A stretch of 64,000 nt of DNA from Siderastrea radians (GCA_964017195.1 OZ024892.1:19646889-19710888), one strand, 5' to 3'; shown: positions 32,986 to 45,629, counted from the first letter of the stretch. Numbers and translations are program-made. Notes: generated from the sequence alone by a model not told the origin.

Positions 32986-33106
32986 GAGTTTGTAACAACC
33001 GAGCTGTTGGTACTAGCGAGAGGCGAGACATCGACATGTACAGGAAAGTTTAGTGCATGACGGTGCCGGTTGGGAGGAACGGGCATCGAAAAATAATGTG
33101 GACTAC
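32986..33106 (-). CDS. Exon of the split minus-strand host gene
   Basis: The 121-nt exon has acceptor GTGCAG and donor GTAAGT. It reads SPHYFSMPVPPNRHRHALN and continues without stops. Phase matches the 41-nt exon upstream and the exon at 26605 downstream. No domain is recognised. Confidence 0.65.
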
Positions 33107-33216
33107 CTGCACAAAGAACGACATAATATTATTTAGGAATGTGTATTGGCCTCACAACATCATATTCAGAATAAACCAGATTCACAATAAAAATTATTTA
33201 TCAAACTTACATTTAC

Positions 33217-33257
33217 CTGGATCAACATTGCCATCATTTGCTCCCCCTTCCACGCTT
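33217..33257 (-). CDS. 41-nt exon of the split minus-strand host gene
   Basis: Acceptor ATTTTAG and donor GTAAAT bound 41 nt that read SVEGGANDGNVDP in phase with the next exon. Confidence 0.55.
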
Positions 33258-33463
33258 CTAAAATAAGAAAGATAAGGAAAGATGCTAAATTAAAATGTGG
33301 CAACAGCTTAACAGTTCTAATCAACAGCAAAGATACAGCTTTCATCGTTAGCATTACGATCAAGCAATACGACAACCATAATCTATCTATCTCGGCTTAA
33401 CTTGGCCACAATCCTGAAACTCCTGGGACTGCTCCACGGCGAAGTGCTTGGTGCAATAAAATT

Positions 33464-33586
33464 TCAGTGAAGACACTCTGCAAACCCAAGGCGGTTTTCC
33501 CTCTCCTGCCATAGTTCGAATACAGATGACCTGACCATAATGTAATGGGCATTGCCAGGCAAACGTGGTCTTCCCTTTCGAATTGC
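33464..33586 (-). CDS. Possible 5' exon of the split host gene
   Basis: An ATG in the context CAACATGG opens MAAIRKGRPRLPGNAHYIM and then a SSVFELWQEREN motif. I associate this motif loosely with uncharacterised cnidarian proteins. A donor was not settled; weak GT sites lie near 33485-33495 and the open frame continues to a stop near 33383. Without a donor the link to the 41-nt exon is only positional. Confidence 0.35.
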   Translation of the reverse strand, partial: AIRKGRPRLPGNAHYIMVRSSVFELWQERENRLGFAECLH

Positions 33587-33649
33587 CGCCATGTTGGCCA
33601 GAAGTAAAACTAGACCCGGTGCACAATCGGCTGCATAATAGTTCAAATC

Positions 33650-36270
33650 TAACGCAACAACTCAAAATAATATAACAGTTAAGAAAAATTAATACGGAAC
33701 ACGAGAGCCACTTCAAAATCTGGACTACACCGAATGATCACTTGATGGTGATGGATTGAAAACCAGATTCACAAATTTTACACTTTCGCACTCGCGACAA
33801 AGGTGGCGATTGCCTATCGACGTGCGCGGTGCATAGTGGTCCGTTTTGGGTCAAGCTGAGATGCACTTCATATTTGCAGCATTTCAAGTGTGAGTATCCC
33901 ACTTTATCTGCCAACAATGCTGCTGTTTGTCTTGGTAGGCAGGAAAGTGACCACATTAACCCATTTTATATTCTTCCATCTCATTGTGGTCAAGGGCAGT
34001 TGAAATCCCTGTGGGCCGTACTCAATACAAGTGGGTGTGTTCTACAAGATGATCAATGAGATGATCTTCAAGCAATTGCTTTCAGTACTAAAATTGTGTA
34101 AAATCAGTTGATGGTGGAGGGTTCACCCTTGCCAGTGTTGTAGGTAAAGCATTTAACTCCAACTTAACCTGAGTATTATTTTGAAACAGCTTTAAGTAAT
34201 TTCCTTGAGTAATGGGAAAAGACATTTTTTTAAAGGTACAGGTTAAATCTGACTGTGACAAGAGGATACATTGCTTTTCCTATTAGCACTGTGTAACACT
34301 TGTGACCATGAACATAACATTGTCTCCTTGTTGAGACAGATTGTAAAAATTGTTTTATGTAGAATTGCAAAAATAAACTTTCAATAGACACTTTTTAATG
34401 TGACACAAAAGGAGGACTCTACAAATTTAAAATTACAGATTTTGTTGCTTATATAAATTTAATTTCACAGTAGTTAATTTTACTGTAAGATCCGGTACAC
34501 TTCTTTCTCATGGAGTGTTAAGAGCTATGTTTCTTAAAGTACTTCAAAGTGAAAGTCTCACATAGACTTTCTGGCCCAGACGAGTTGCCTTGGCTTTGCT
34601 AGGGTTTGGTCATCAGGCTTCTGTTGTTGATGTCTTTTCATTTCCATGTGTCCTTCATGGGACTACAGCAGGACACCTAACTGGTAGGCTTCTCAACCTT
34701 CTCCATCTTATCAGTTGCTTTAAGTTCACCAGTCTGCCTCAAGCCTTGGTGTGTCATTAAGAGTAATTTTTATGACCGTTTGGTCAACCAGAGTAATTGG
34801 AGGGTAAATACGTAGTTCTAACTCCCCTAAGTGGCTTTTCAGGCCAAAAATATGTTGTAACCAAAAATTAATTGTTTGAACTGGAAGTCTTGAAATTATA
34901 TAAACCCAAACTAGATAGGTCAGTTTTGATGCTATTTATTGGCCTATGTTTTGTTGCCTTCCATGGCCCCATCTTCTTCAATATTGCTTGGAGATTTTGC
35001 ATGGCTGACTTCTAGGGGCATCTCGTGTTTAACTGCTTCATATGCTGTAGTGCAGTTGGCTATTCTCTTGTTCATACTCTGTTTGGTAAAGTGTTATGAC
35101 AGAAGGCAATTTTCCTAACCAGAAACAATGTGCAGTATATGTTCTCAGTCTTTGCCCCAGGATTTGATTAGCAGGGGCCATTGTTGTCTTTTGCTGGTGG
35201 ACTTTTTTTAAACCAATGACATCAATGAGTTTCTTGTGGGCAATTGGGCATGGGCAGAAAGGATCGAGGAGCAAGGGTTTAAGTTGTAAATGACACCTGA
35301 GAGACACATCTGGAAAGCAGTCAGGACAGGATGAAGTTCCATTTTTAACCTTTCAGCCATACTTCACATGCCAAATAACCGTTAAGATGAGTAGCACCGT
35401 CGCATAACCATTTGCCGTTAAGAAGGCCCAAACATAGTTCATTTTTTGTCCACTTTTAATTATTCTTTGACCTCCATTTTGATCTACATGCACACTTAAA
35501 TCTATAACTGTAAATACTTCAATTATTCTGTATTATGAATAATTTTTTTCATTATCCACAATTTGATGTGGGTGTGGCAATTTTTTGTTTCTCTTGTGTG
35601 ATCATTGAAATGCAGCCAAAATGGAAAAAAACAACTACTAAATACCATTTAAACTGCATAGTGTCACAATGAGGCAATAATCTCTTCATTTGTTGTAAGA
35701 GAACTTGGCAGATAATAATAATAAAAATAATAACTTTATTTACGTGTCAAAATTGATCTAGCTCCCTATAAAGACAGGGTGCTAATTGGGGACACACTAA
35801 ATAGATAGGCAGCATATATAACGGCTGTCTGTTTTTCATTAGTTGTGAAAGTCATGTTGTGACTGTTTTCTCTGACATACATGTGAAAATGGCCCTTGAG
35901 AACCCTGTGGCCTTTCTGTAGTTAACACTGGTAGTCGTCTGTCACATTGCTGTCTAGTTCTTAGTTTCTTGAGGGGTGACCTAAAGGAGATAAATGTCTT
36001 AGCCAGGATCGTCCTCGGTAGGTATGGCAACTGTGGTGCCCTTTTTGGCACGATTGGAAATGTAGGAAGGAGTATCTTGGTCTAATATTGGGGCTTCAGT
36101 TGCTTGTCAAGCCATGCCTTGTTGGTACGTTTCTCCTCTTAAAATTATGCGTGGGTCCGTCCACGAGAGTGAAATTGGCTGAACATGGCAAAATATTCAA
36201 GACTTCATCTGTCACAAATCTGAGTGTGTTTTCTAATAATTTTTGAAGTCAATAGGTTACCAAATTTTTT
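33650..36270. other. Region without recognised genes
   Basis: Short minus-strand ORFs are present (for example 35038-35307), but I cannot support any. An AT-rich tract with ATAATA units followed by ACTTTATTTA (35716-35750) looks like the tail of a retroposon. Confidence 0.45.
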
Positions 36271-36272
36271 GC

Positions 36273-36990
36273 TTAGGAATGGTGCTCCACTGGCGGGCTT
36301 CGCCCGTGGGCTCCACTATCAGTAGTCAAGTAGTTGCAAATTAACTCTTGTTCTTGATCTTGTATGGGGGAATCCGATATGGCAAATGCGTGCTCCTTCA
36401 CAAGGTGAGGATCCTCTGCACTTGCATCTCCTTCCACTTCACAAAGTATTGTGACATCCAACGATACTTCGACAACATAGAAGTATTCAGATCTAATTGT
36501 ACTATCAGTACAGAGTTGTTTGTTGTGGTGTAGTAATGCACAGACACCTCTTGACCTGCGGATAGGTTAGCAAGTAGCTCCGTGAAGTATTTAAAGAGTT
36601 TGAATGGGAGATTTTCCTTCTGAGTGAGGGCAATTTCTGTTGTCCTGACCACTGGCAAGAAACTCTCCTGTGGTAATGTATGTGTAATGCGACCAGCATA
36701 CAAACTCCCTTATCTGAATTTTTCTTAAAACAAATCTACACTACATTACTCACATTCTCTTTGTTGTAAAAAGCAAAAGGAGTCGAATTGGATTTCAGTT
36801 TGATCTTGAATTTGCAAGTGAATTCACCCAGTCCTTGAAACAATCCTGGGTGATTCGCTTGTGCTTCTGCTTCAATATCAGTGATCAGCAAGTCAGACTG
36901 AATTTTGGAACTTATTGAACGAGGTTGATCGAGGGCATTGATGGCTTGTTTACATAATAAAGGCTCTTTAAGATTTGCCAGTCTCAGTCT
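36273..36990 (-). pseudogene. Degenerate gypsy-like pol fragment
   Basis: On the minus strand about 36760-36990 reads ANLKEPLLCKQAINALDQP and then HPGLFQGLGEFTCKFKIKLK. This is the protease-RT junction of Ty3-type elements (GLG...IKLK...PFA motif). It is lost soon after. The adjoining frames 36703-36398 and 36461-36273 continue on the same strand but are not recognised. There are no LTRs nearby. Confidence 0.55.
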
Positions 36991-37295
36991 CTTGAAGATT
37001 TCCAGTCTTCAAGTTTCCACTTACAATGCCTATCACGGAGAGTTTTGACTGACCAGCGGTGATTTGGGGTTCATACCTGTTGTTGAAAGCTCAGCACCTA
37101 ATAAATAAAGATGAGAACAATCAATGAGCATTCTGTTCGTTTGGGATACCAATACTTTCACATTGACTTTCATATTGTGCTGTCATTGTAGGTTGTTGCA
37201 AAAGAAAAATTCAAGGGTTCGAAAATGGTGATTTGCTACCATGATTTGCTTCGAAAGCAACGGCGACCATGAGAAAAATTTCACATATAGCTTAC

Positions 37296-37364
37296 CTTCG
37301 ATATTATTGTCCCTTCTGGATGGAACTTGCCCTGTTTCCTTTCTGATGATAACAGGGTCAATCT
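37296..37364 (-). CDS. Possible small exon of unknown gene
   Basis: The 69-nt segment has good acceptor (TTTTAG) and donor (GTAAGC) sequences on the minus strand and reads IDPVIIRKETGQVPSRRDN without stops. It could belong to the split host gene or to another one. Confidence 0.35.
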
Positions 37365-38144
37365 CTAAAATAATAAGGCCTCATTTTATAGGTTACAGAA
37401 TATTAAAGCGTTCAGCAAAAGCTCAGCAAGTTTTGCAAAATTATCTCATCTTGCTTTCACATTCTTGTCTCAGCTGTTTGCTGTCTTTACTGGAGAAAAT
37501 ATCCTCGCTGTAGCTATCAGCCCCTGACGTCCCTTTGAAGCTTTCTGTGAAGGCTCATTGTGCTCCTTGCACTTACGGGGGAAAAAGACAGAAAAATGAT
37601 CACATATTTTATTCTCAATCCGATATGATGACGAGAGAAGTGAATCACTGAAATTTGGTCACTGGACATGGACATTGGCAGCAAAATTGTGGGAATGAGA
37701 ATAAAGACAAGAAAACCTGTGGTTTATCAAAGGTGCCCCTTTGTAATGTTGGGTGTGCTAAAAATGTGAGCGTGCAAGCCAAATGAGGCACAGTTCCAGC
37801 TGACCAAAACCTAACCATATTAAATATTTCTCCATTTCCAAGTCGACGAATTACAAATACAACCCCATAGCATCTTGAACAATATGATCGCTACATCAAA
37901 CTACAACAATTTGTTCTTGCTAAATGCATTCATTACAAACTTCATTTCAAATTCCTCACATCTTCATTTGCACAATTCATAAACTTATCTACACCTTATT
38001 CCAGAATACATTACTGTAGTAGTTCCTGTAGAAAAAAAACACATTCCACTTCCTATTAGAAAACGTCGCCTTAACCTACTATAAAAACAAATACTATAAA
38101 CTAAGTTCGATTTTGAGACGACATTATGGCTTTAAAATGATAGC

Positions 38145-38801
38145 TTGTTGGGTGAAAATATATTCCGTATTGGGTGGAGTTGCAAAGCAACAAAGCCCAA
38201 TACGGAAGAAGACGAGTTTTGGAAAGTGTTAAATCTTGTGATGTCAAGAAGGCATGCCATTGTTGAACAATGTTTCATCGGCCTTTTGTTGCTGCACTCT
38301 CGGCAAAATGCAACACCAATTAATCAGCCCCGCCAATTGCAACAAAACAGCGGGAGGTGGGATCTTGTCTGGAACACATATTCTGAAGTAGGGTTTGCCA
38401 ACACTTTTGAAGTGTCCAGGCAGACGTTTTGCTGTATTCTTAGCCGAAGTTGACATGTGCTGGACAGGAAAACAGTAAAATGAACAACCGGTATCACCAG
38501 AGTTACAATTTGTGATTTGTTTATATGTCTCGCAAGAGGAGATTACCGTTACACTAGTTGGGAGTTGGTAGGTTTAGGAGTGTCAATAGTGGCCACAATT
38601 GTGAGGGAAGTTTCACATGCAATTGTTGAGACCCTTTGGCAAGAATGCGTGAGCCGCCATATGCCTCAAAATCAACATGACTTTGAGCAGAAGATTTTGG
38701 ACACGCAGCCAGAACTATGGCAATTCCCTTTCGTCTGGGAAGCAATTGATGGCTGCCACATACCAGTGAAGTGCCCACCGGGTGGCCTTCAAGCCTGTTA
38801 A
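38145..38801 (+). pseudogene. PIF/Harbinger transposase fragment
   Basis: One reading frame with two internal stops (near 38451 and 38478) covers the N-terminal and central part of a Harbinger-type nuclease. Motifs are NTFEVSRQTFCCIL, then LARGDYRYTSWELVGLGVS, and AIDGCHIPVKCPPGG with the first catalytic Asp. It ends abruptly at about 38795 in antisense hAT sequence, so the catalytic C-terminus is lost. Confidence 0.8.
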
Positions 38802-39179
38802 CAGTATCTGCCGCCCAGTATACTGCTTTCAATCCAACCAGCACTGCCTCTTCCTTTTCATTGAGAGCTTTTCTCACTGCACGGTGGAATTCACCCTGCG
38901 TTGCATCGGCTCTCAACGCATCAACATGATCATGGTGAGCCACATGTCGCTTGAGCATAGCCGATCTAAAGTTAGTCGTTCCCTTTGTAAACGCATTGTT
39001 TTTTTGTGTTTCACACAAAATGAGCACGACATGCCTTTTTCTTCGTCGTACTGTAGCCAAGGATAAACATTTTTCCATGCAGGGCGAAATTTTCTCACAG
39101 TGTTACTTGGTGAGTTTGAGGCCGTTGGCTCTTGAAGTTCTGCCATCCTTATCCAGCCCATCTTCTTGGTTTTCTTCAA
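38795..39179 (-). pseudogene. hAT-like N-terminal zinc-finger fragment
   Basis: The frame from 39179 reads FRPAWKNVYPWLQYDEEKG and CSFCVKHKK, then continues in another frame with KGTTNFRSAMLKRHVAHHDH. This is the TTF/BED-like zinc domain found before hAT nucleases of the ZNF862/C17orf113 type. One frameshift lies near 38990. It is fused to the Harbinger fragment. Confidence 0.7.
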
Positions 39180-39659
39180 CTGCCATTCTCTTTTGCATAA
39201 AAAATAAACTTAGCTTTTGTCATCGTTTCATAATGAGACCAAAACAAAAGAACAAAGTCAACAAACAAAGCGTGAATCGATCGGCAAAGCAACAAACATA
39301 CGCAGAACATTGAAATGTAGGCTCCAGTCTCTCTCGGAATTGCATGGAATGCCTGAAACAAAAAGTACTTGTACGCACGTAATATGAAATGCCAGTCATT
39401 TCGCGCGCTGATTTCAGGCTGGTAAGGACATAGTATTTTTAATTTACTTTTATTATTGCCTGCTGCTTTAAAAGTACTTGTATACGAGGTAACTTGTTTT
39501 TTTGTTCGTTTTTTTTAGTTTTTTTTTTTGCGTCATTATGACTCCATGATCATTTCAGTTTGCGTCAGAATAGAATATTCCGCATCAATGACGCAAAAAC
39601 GCGGCCTAGATTGAACACTGTCTTGGCAAATTCTTCATTAAATGGGTCTCTGCTTTTTA

Positions 39660-39800
39660 TTTTAATATATCCAGTTGTGTCACAAATAATGGCTTTTCAA
39701 CGCCACTGTTCATAGTTAAAAGAGGTGTTAGACAAGGAGACCTGTTGTCACCGTATCTTTTCATCATAGACTTAGAACTAAATCAACTCACCAGTAAAAG
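39660..39800 (+). pseudogene. LINE reverse-transcriptase fragment
   Basis: A short plus-strand frame reads FSTPLFIVKRGVRQGDLLSP and then YLFIIDLELN, RT motif 4 of non-LTR retrotransposons. Nothing of the rest of the ORF is seen. Confidence 0.75.
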
Positions 39801-39923
39801 ATTGTACTGGATTCTTGTAGGGGAAATACGTGTGCAGAGTTCCCACTTGTTTTGGAAGTTAGGGGTCATTGGGACCGCCATTCCAGAAAACTGAGGGTCC
39901 TTTTTGCTTTCCCTACACCATGT

Positions 39924-39925
<2 letters not shown>

Positions 39926-39961
<36 letters not shown>

Positions 39962-39963
39962 GT
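39926..39963. repeat. (TG)n microsatellite
   Basis: About 19 TG dinucleotides with one interruption near the end. Confidence 0.95.
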
Positions 39964-40126
39964 AGTGAATACACAGGAGCAAAGCCAGAAAACAGGGTAA
40001 TAAATTAAACTTTATTTTTGGAAAGTTTGTCCTGTGTCCTTTCTTTTTATAAGCAATCAGACTGATAGAGCTCTCCATGTATGTGTCAACAGCAAACGTG
40101 TGGAAATTAACTAGAATTCACAACTT

Positions 40127-42306
40127 CTATCTTCTCTTCATGCCTTGGAACTTCTCCAGTGCCCTATCACAAACATTTTCTTCATCTAAAAGGCCTTTGC
40201 ATGCATGTACAATGTTCATCTTACATTCTACTGCACCTGAGCTCATTTTATTTCTTAAAGCGCCATGAATTCTGTTTTGTGCAGAAAACCCCCTTTCACA
40301 AGGCACAGAAGTACATGTAATTGGAATTGTTCGAAGAACCTGTGCTAGGATTACAAATGAAGGAAGAACATCTTCATAAGCCCTTGGCTTTGAAAGTGTG
40401 TCACAAAGTTCAATTAGTGTTTTCTGTCTGTTACTATTTAGGAAGTACTTGAAGTGGAGAAATGAATTTCTTGCTTCATCAGCATTGAATAGACCTTCAT
40501 CATTCTCAGGAGTATATCTCTCAATGAGTCTTTCAAGACTCTCAGTTCCATGGTTACGGATACCAATTGCTGTGTTTGGTAATTTTGCAGGGTTTAGAAC
40601 TGTATTGAGATCTTTAAGCACTGTCATATCATTTTCAGGAAAACTCTCTTCTACTTGAACAACAATATTATCAATCGTTTTATCCTTGATTCCATTGAAA
40701 CGATTTTTCTGTGCCTCAGTAAAATCCTCTACTTCGGTTCCTCTGTGCTCACAGTTGTTAGTTTCCATGTGAGACATATTAGTTCTTCGAAATGGCCTCT
40801 GGGATTTTCTTTCATGTCTTTAGTTGCTGCCACAGTTGCTTCCAGCATTGCTTGCATCTGATCAATGTCTGTTATGTCCTTTTGAAGGACTTTGCTGCAT
40901 TAGGTAATGAGTCCAAGGGCATCACGGAGAAAGCAAGTAGTTGCAATAAAAACAAACGACTTTATTTTTCTAACCATGCATCCCCCTTGCTTTGGCTGCA
41001 CCTTCCTTGTTGTTTGATGCTGCTTCTTGCTCAAGGGAGAAGACTAAAAGTGTCCAGGCAGAGTAAATAGCTTCCACAGCTTCGTATGTTGACAACCAAC
41101 GTACCTAGATTGGCTTTTTGAAACGTTTAACCTTCTGGTTTATCGGTTCTTGAGCTCCTTGAGCTTGTTGTATCTAACAGCAGAACATTGGAAGAAGTTG
41201 TAGATGCCAATCACAATTTCTTCATATTGGACAAGGTAAGGTACAGCCTTAGCAGCCCAGTGGGCTACTAGTGCCAGTTTGTGAGCTACACACCACACGG
41301 TTACTATTTCCCCATTGATTCGCTAGAGCCGCACTGCCAAACCATTCAGACGCCCAGTCATCACTGTTGCACCGTCTGTGCCGAATCCCAAAAGCTTTTT
41401 GACAGGAATGTTGCTCTCTTCGAGATATTTCAGAATTGCAGCATAGATGGTCTCTGCTTTGCCATCCTTCACTTCAACATTGGCAGCAAATTTGATTTTG
41501 GACTTTCCTTCAACAAGTATTTTGAAAAATAGAACTAACTCGTTTTGAACAGCAATGTCAAGACTTTCATCTAACATGAGGCCAACATAATGACTTTTCT
41601 GGATTCTCTTCAATGCGTGTTCCTTGCAAACCTTGGATAGACAGTTTTGTAATTCTGCAGCAATAGAGTTATGTCTATAAAGTCCTCCCGTTTTACTAGC
41701 ATTAGCCAGATCTGCAGATCCATTAGCAATCTAAACAAAAATCATCGATTAAAAAAAACATAATTCCCACTTGAACCCACCCCAAATAAGTGGTTCAATC
41801 TACACTGTAAGCAACAGTGAACTAACCTGTTAATCAATCAACGCATTAAATTTGCGGTCTGCAATTTCTTCTTTTGCGATCAGCAGGGCCATTCTAACTT
41901 GTGCCTTCAATACCGTACTTGATTTTTCTTCCACCTGACGCATGATCTTTTCATTACATTTTCTTTGTCTTGTGACTTCCACAACCATGGCATGCTCATT
42001 TCCCCATTGATGGCGTACTAAGGCAGATTGCTGGAAATTAGTTGCACCATGCACGAAAGCTTGGGATGGTTTGGCTGAACGTCCATATGCATTGACACAT
42101 GTTTTGCATTTCATGTGGTTTTCGGTTGAAACATACACTACCCATGTAAATTCTTCAAGCCATTTGGAATTAAAGACACGTTTTTTGGATCCTGAAACTT
42201 CCTGAGGACCTGCATCTGATTTTCTTTTCTGTCCGATAGGCGAAGTTTGACTTGGTTTTGGTGTCGAAGGCTGGAAAATGTCAAATAGCGTTTTCTGTGT
42301 TGACAT
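40127..42306 (-). pseudogene. hAT transposase (ZNF862/C17orf113-like), decayed
   Basis: On the minus strand the N-terminus (42306-41830) has a TTF-like zinc domain (WLEEFTWVVYVSTENHMKC ... HGATNFQQSALVRHQ). A short intron follows, with an in-frame TAA just before its donor. The nuclease part (41731-41323) has HYVGLMLDESLD and LLGFGTDGATVMTGRLNG. Stops and shifts follow to 40777. The C-terminal dimerisation domain (40777-40127) has CTSVPCERGFSAQNRIHG. The element once encoded a hAT transposase; this copy is broken in several places. Terminal repeats were not identified. Confidence 0.85.
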
Positions 42307-43169
42307 GTCCGACCAAACAAAATGGCGGATCAATGAAGCACATGGGAAGACGTTTGCAAAGATGTCTGAGTAGTACCCAGTTGTTGTGTGTCCCTGGGAC
42401 GCACAGGCTCGAAAAAGCTTGCGTCCTATTAGAATTTTGTGCGTTAAATATGCACACGTGTGCGTTAATAGAAACTCTGCATGTGTACCCTAACGCAAGA
42501 TTGAAATACAATGCATTATTACATTCAAGAATTTGGACGTAGTGTCTGATGTCACTGGAACCAATGGAAAGTTGCTAAAACTTATGACCTGGCGTCAAAT
42601 TCAAATCACTTCTTAATGCCTCAAACTGGTAATCACACCTGCTGTACATGTTAAGTTTTATAAAACACGCCTCAAGTCCTCAATTGTAATTTAACAACAA
42701 CTTATAACTAATCGAAATGATACACTCACCAAGCCAAAAGGTGGTCAAAAAGCTCTTTTCACTTTGAAATACATTTCCCTCTCAGGGCTTAAAGGCAAAT
42801 TTAGCCAGCCTGAAGAATTTGGGTCTAATGGGTAGCCATTGCCAAAGCGGGGCTGAGATTGTGTTCTTTGAAAGGTTGGTCCCAAATAGGATGGCTGTGA
42901 GATGGTTCACTGTCGTGAAGTCCCACTTGTTTCTGGCATGAAGACTGGTTAAGAGAATAGCTGTTGTATCATCAGCTCAAAAACTCTGCATTCATGTTGG
43001 TGAGACGTCTCTGCCTCTTCCTTTAAGTAGGCGACAAAATTCGTTGAACCTTTTTTGAATGCATTTTTTTACACAAGCAAGAACATCTTACAGCTCACTG
43101 TCTTTCTTCTTTCTCTTTCTTTTCGATGTTTTCACTGGGACAAAGAATTTTGGTTGTGGTTGTGGTTGC

Positions 43170-43517
43170 TCATGGCTCAACTGCAAGTTCAGGTTGACAT
43201 GATTCGCGAGGTTTCAGAACTGAATAGAAGACTTCAAACCACCTTTCATAATTTTTGTCATTCTGAAACTGCTTAATTCCAGAAGCAGTTTTGACGGTTA
43301 ATGCTGCTTTCTTACATAATTGTATTGCCTTCTTAAACTTTGTACAAACTTGATTAGGTGTAAATGTTACAGATTCATTTTTGTTGGATGCCCTTTTCTT
43401 CATTTCACTTAGTTTTTTACAATAAATTGGTCGTGTTTTTTTCTTTGTGTTGGTAAAAATAAGCTTTGACTTGAAACAATCATTATTTACAACACTGTCT
43501 ATTAAGAGAGGGTCCAC
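43170..43517 (-). CDS. Myb/SANT-like exon
   Basis: An acceptor GTTTTCAG precedes an open frame that reads VDPLLIDSVVNNDCFKSKL, then FTPNQVCTKFKKAIQLCKK and TASGIKQFQNDKNYERWF. The pattern of spaced Trp/Phe and Lys residues matches a Myb/SANT-like DNA-binding domain seen in many uncharacterised cnidarian and transposon-linked proteins. It stops at 43170. Its neighbours upstream are not found; a related N-terminal piece lies at 53180-53349. Confidence 0.55.
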   Translation of the reverse strand: MDPLLIDSVVNNDCFKSKLIFTNTKKKTRPIYCKKLSEMKKRASNKNESVTFTPNQVCTKFKKAIQLCKKAALTVKTASGIKQFQNDKNYERWFEVFYSVLKPRESCQPELAVEP

Positions 43518-43532
43518 CTGAAAACCATGCAA

Positions 43533-44580
43533 TATTAAAATATGAGTCTACAACGACCATCTCAGATTTTGCTTACATTTTGTGTGGGGTTATATATTGA
43601 GGTGATAATAAAGTAGGTAGAATATTATCGCGAAATTCCTAAACGTATGAAAAAAACAGAGGCCGACGTATTCATGGTCGCTTTTGGGTCGAAAACGACT
43701 CGAATTTTCACCTATCTTTATACAACATTATTTATTAAGAGATTCAACCTTTCCAAACGAGGATAACGGCGTAAGTAATGCTATGAAATGAGATTTCAAA
43801 GATACCATCAAAATTATAGATCGTTCTCTGCTTTAGCAGTAAACGTATTTTGAAAATAATGCTTTGCAGGCAATGTGTGACAGTTAAGATTTTAGGGTAA
43901 ATTTGCCTTTGGATGTCGCCAATGCGGCTCTGTTTTGAGGGTTCAATCAGCAATTGTTTCATAAAACATTTATCGAGGAAAAAGTACATGTAAAAAAAAG
44001 TCTGTAAAGTTTAAACTACGTGTAAGATTTTTTCGGCCAAAAATGTGCTACATGCGAGTGCAGAAAACAAAGGTTGAAACGATTTTCATAGTAAACATGG
44101 ACATGCCGCCTGATCACAAGATAACTACAGCTCCAACAAACTTGTGATGCCATAAATATATGCAGACGTTCATTAATTTGCTACTCACTGCCTTTGCTGT
44201 CACACTTTACGTCAGTCTTACAGCTTGAAAGGGAGATACACACACAAGCCTTTCGGCATGTTGATCGATCGGCCCCAAGGTTATTCATTCAGATATATCC
44301 TCCAGGAAGAAGGCAAAATGTGATCCTTTCTTAAGGCTTGTCTCCTGAATATTGGTTTCAATGTTCATCAACAATTACCAGTATCCATGGCCTACAGATA
44401 GGATTGTTTCTTAGCCAGTAGAAGTATTGAACCTTCCTTATCCGGCGCCATGTTTTTCTTTAGAGTAGTACCCAGTCTCTCACGTCTCGACCGAGGACTC
44501 CCCGCGAGCGTCCCAACAAATTTTTATTCACGCGGGAGAAAACAATTGCAAAATATTTAATGAATACAATGTAAACAAGA
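43533..44580. other. No gene recognised
   Basis: I see only short unsupported frames in this stretch. Confidence 0.45.
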
Positions 44581-44587
44581 GACAAGT

Positions 44588-44590
44588 GAA

Positions 44591-44621
<31 letters not shown>

Positions 44622-44622
44622 A
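44588..44622. repeat. (TAAA)n microsatellite
   Basis: About nine tandem TAAA/AATA units. Confidence 0.95.
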
Positions 44623-44754
44623 GGACAAAAAGTCAGGATCCCATGTCTCCTGTAACAAATTACAGAAAACTACTAAAAGGCTCCCTTGTGCGAGCCACCA
44701 ATGAAAAGAATACTCAAACAGAGGATATGCAAGGAAATCTACGATATATATATA

Positions 44755-44896
44755 TTATTTGCCGGCCGGGAGGTCCGTATTGAGAAAAACTGTGCCAGAG
44801 GTCTTGAGTACGGCCCGAGGCCGCAGGCCGAGGGCCGTGCTCAAGACCGAGGGCACAGTTTTTCTCAATACGGACCGACCAAGGCCGGCAAATAAT
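44755..44896. mobile_element. Small GC-rich foldback element
   Basis: Arms of about 65 bp start TTATTTGCCGGCC and contain TCCGTATTGAGAAAAACTG. They pair around a short GGCCGCAGGCC centre. The transcript or single strand would form a strong hairpin. It is a MITE-like repeat without coding capacity. Confidence 0.8.
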
Positions 44897-45629
44897 ATTT
44901 TTATTTTTTCTTGTTGTTTTTCAAAAGTTAAACGTGTCTTGTTGTTTTCGGAAAGCAACGTTTTGCAAGCGCGCGTAAAATGAACCATGAAACGAAGCCG
45001 TTTGTGACACCAGAGCAGCAAAATACGCTTTTTTACTCTGTTAAAACTCAGAAATCACAGGAAGCAATATAACTAAAAGAAACCCCTTTATTTTCCCAAA
45101 TTTCGATACATGTAGCTAACTCCCCGCGGCCCGTTCCGTTGACCGCGGTCAAGATCGGAAAATTCCGCCCGCTCCCGGAACCAATCAGATTGCAGGATTT
45201 GGTTCATCTTGCCCGCTCACGCGCTGAGAAAAAAATAAGGTATGATATGGTTTCAATCGTTTCAAGCCCAATGGCAGAAGGAGTCGCGAACAATAATTTA
45301 TGGAGAATTCTGCTCTATTTTGTACAAAAGGTTAACTTGTAAAATACTGGCTGTAAAATACTTTGATTAGATTCTACGTACATACATCAGGTTTATCAAT
45401 TCAAGTAAAATCTGTTCACATTTAATGTTTAATTTATGATAGGGTGACCTACTACACCCCGACAATAAAAACAACAACAAAGACGTACTTAAATCGTGCA
45501 AGTGAGCAAGAATGTTTAATGCTGGTTTTTGAGGAGCTGCGTAGAATTTTGATCGTGATGTAATATAAAACAACTCATTTTCAGTACCCGCATGTATGTA
45601 GGCTCAACAGTCGTAAGGCCGGTAACCTA

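Noticed and set aside
33829..34059. Plus-strand ORF with several Cys and His
   Set aside because: No zinc-finger spacing or homology is recognisable, and the overlapping minus-strand frame is equally plausible.
39783..40078. ORFs rich in Thr-His
   Set aside because: They are translations of the TG microsatellite.
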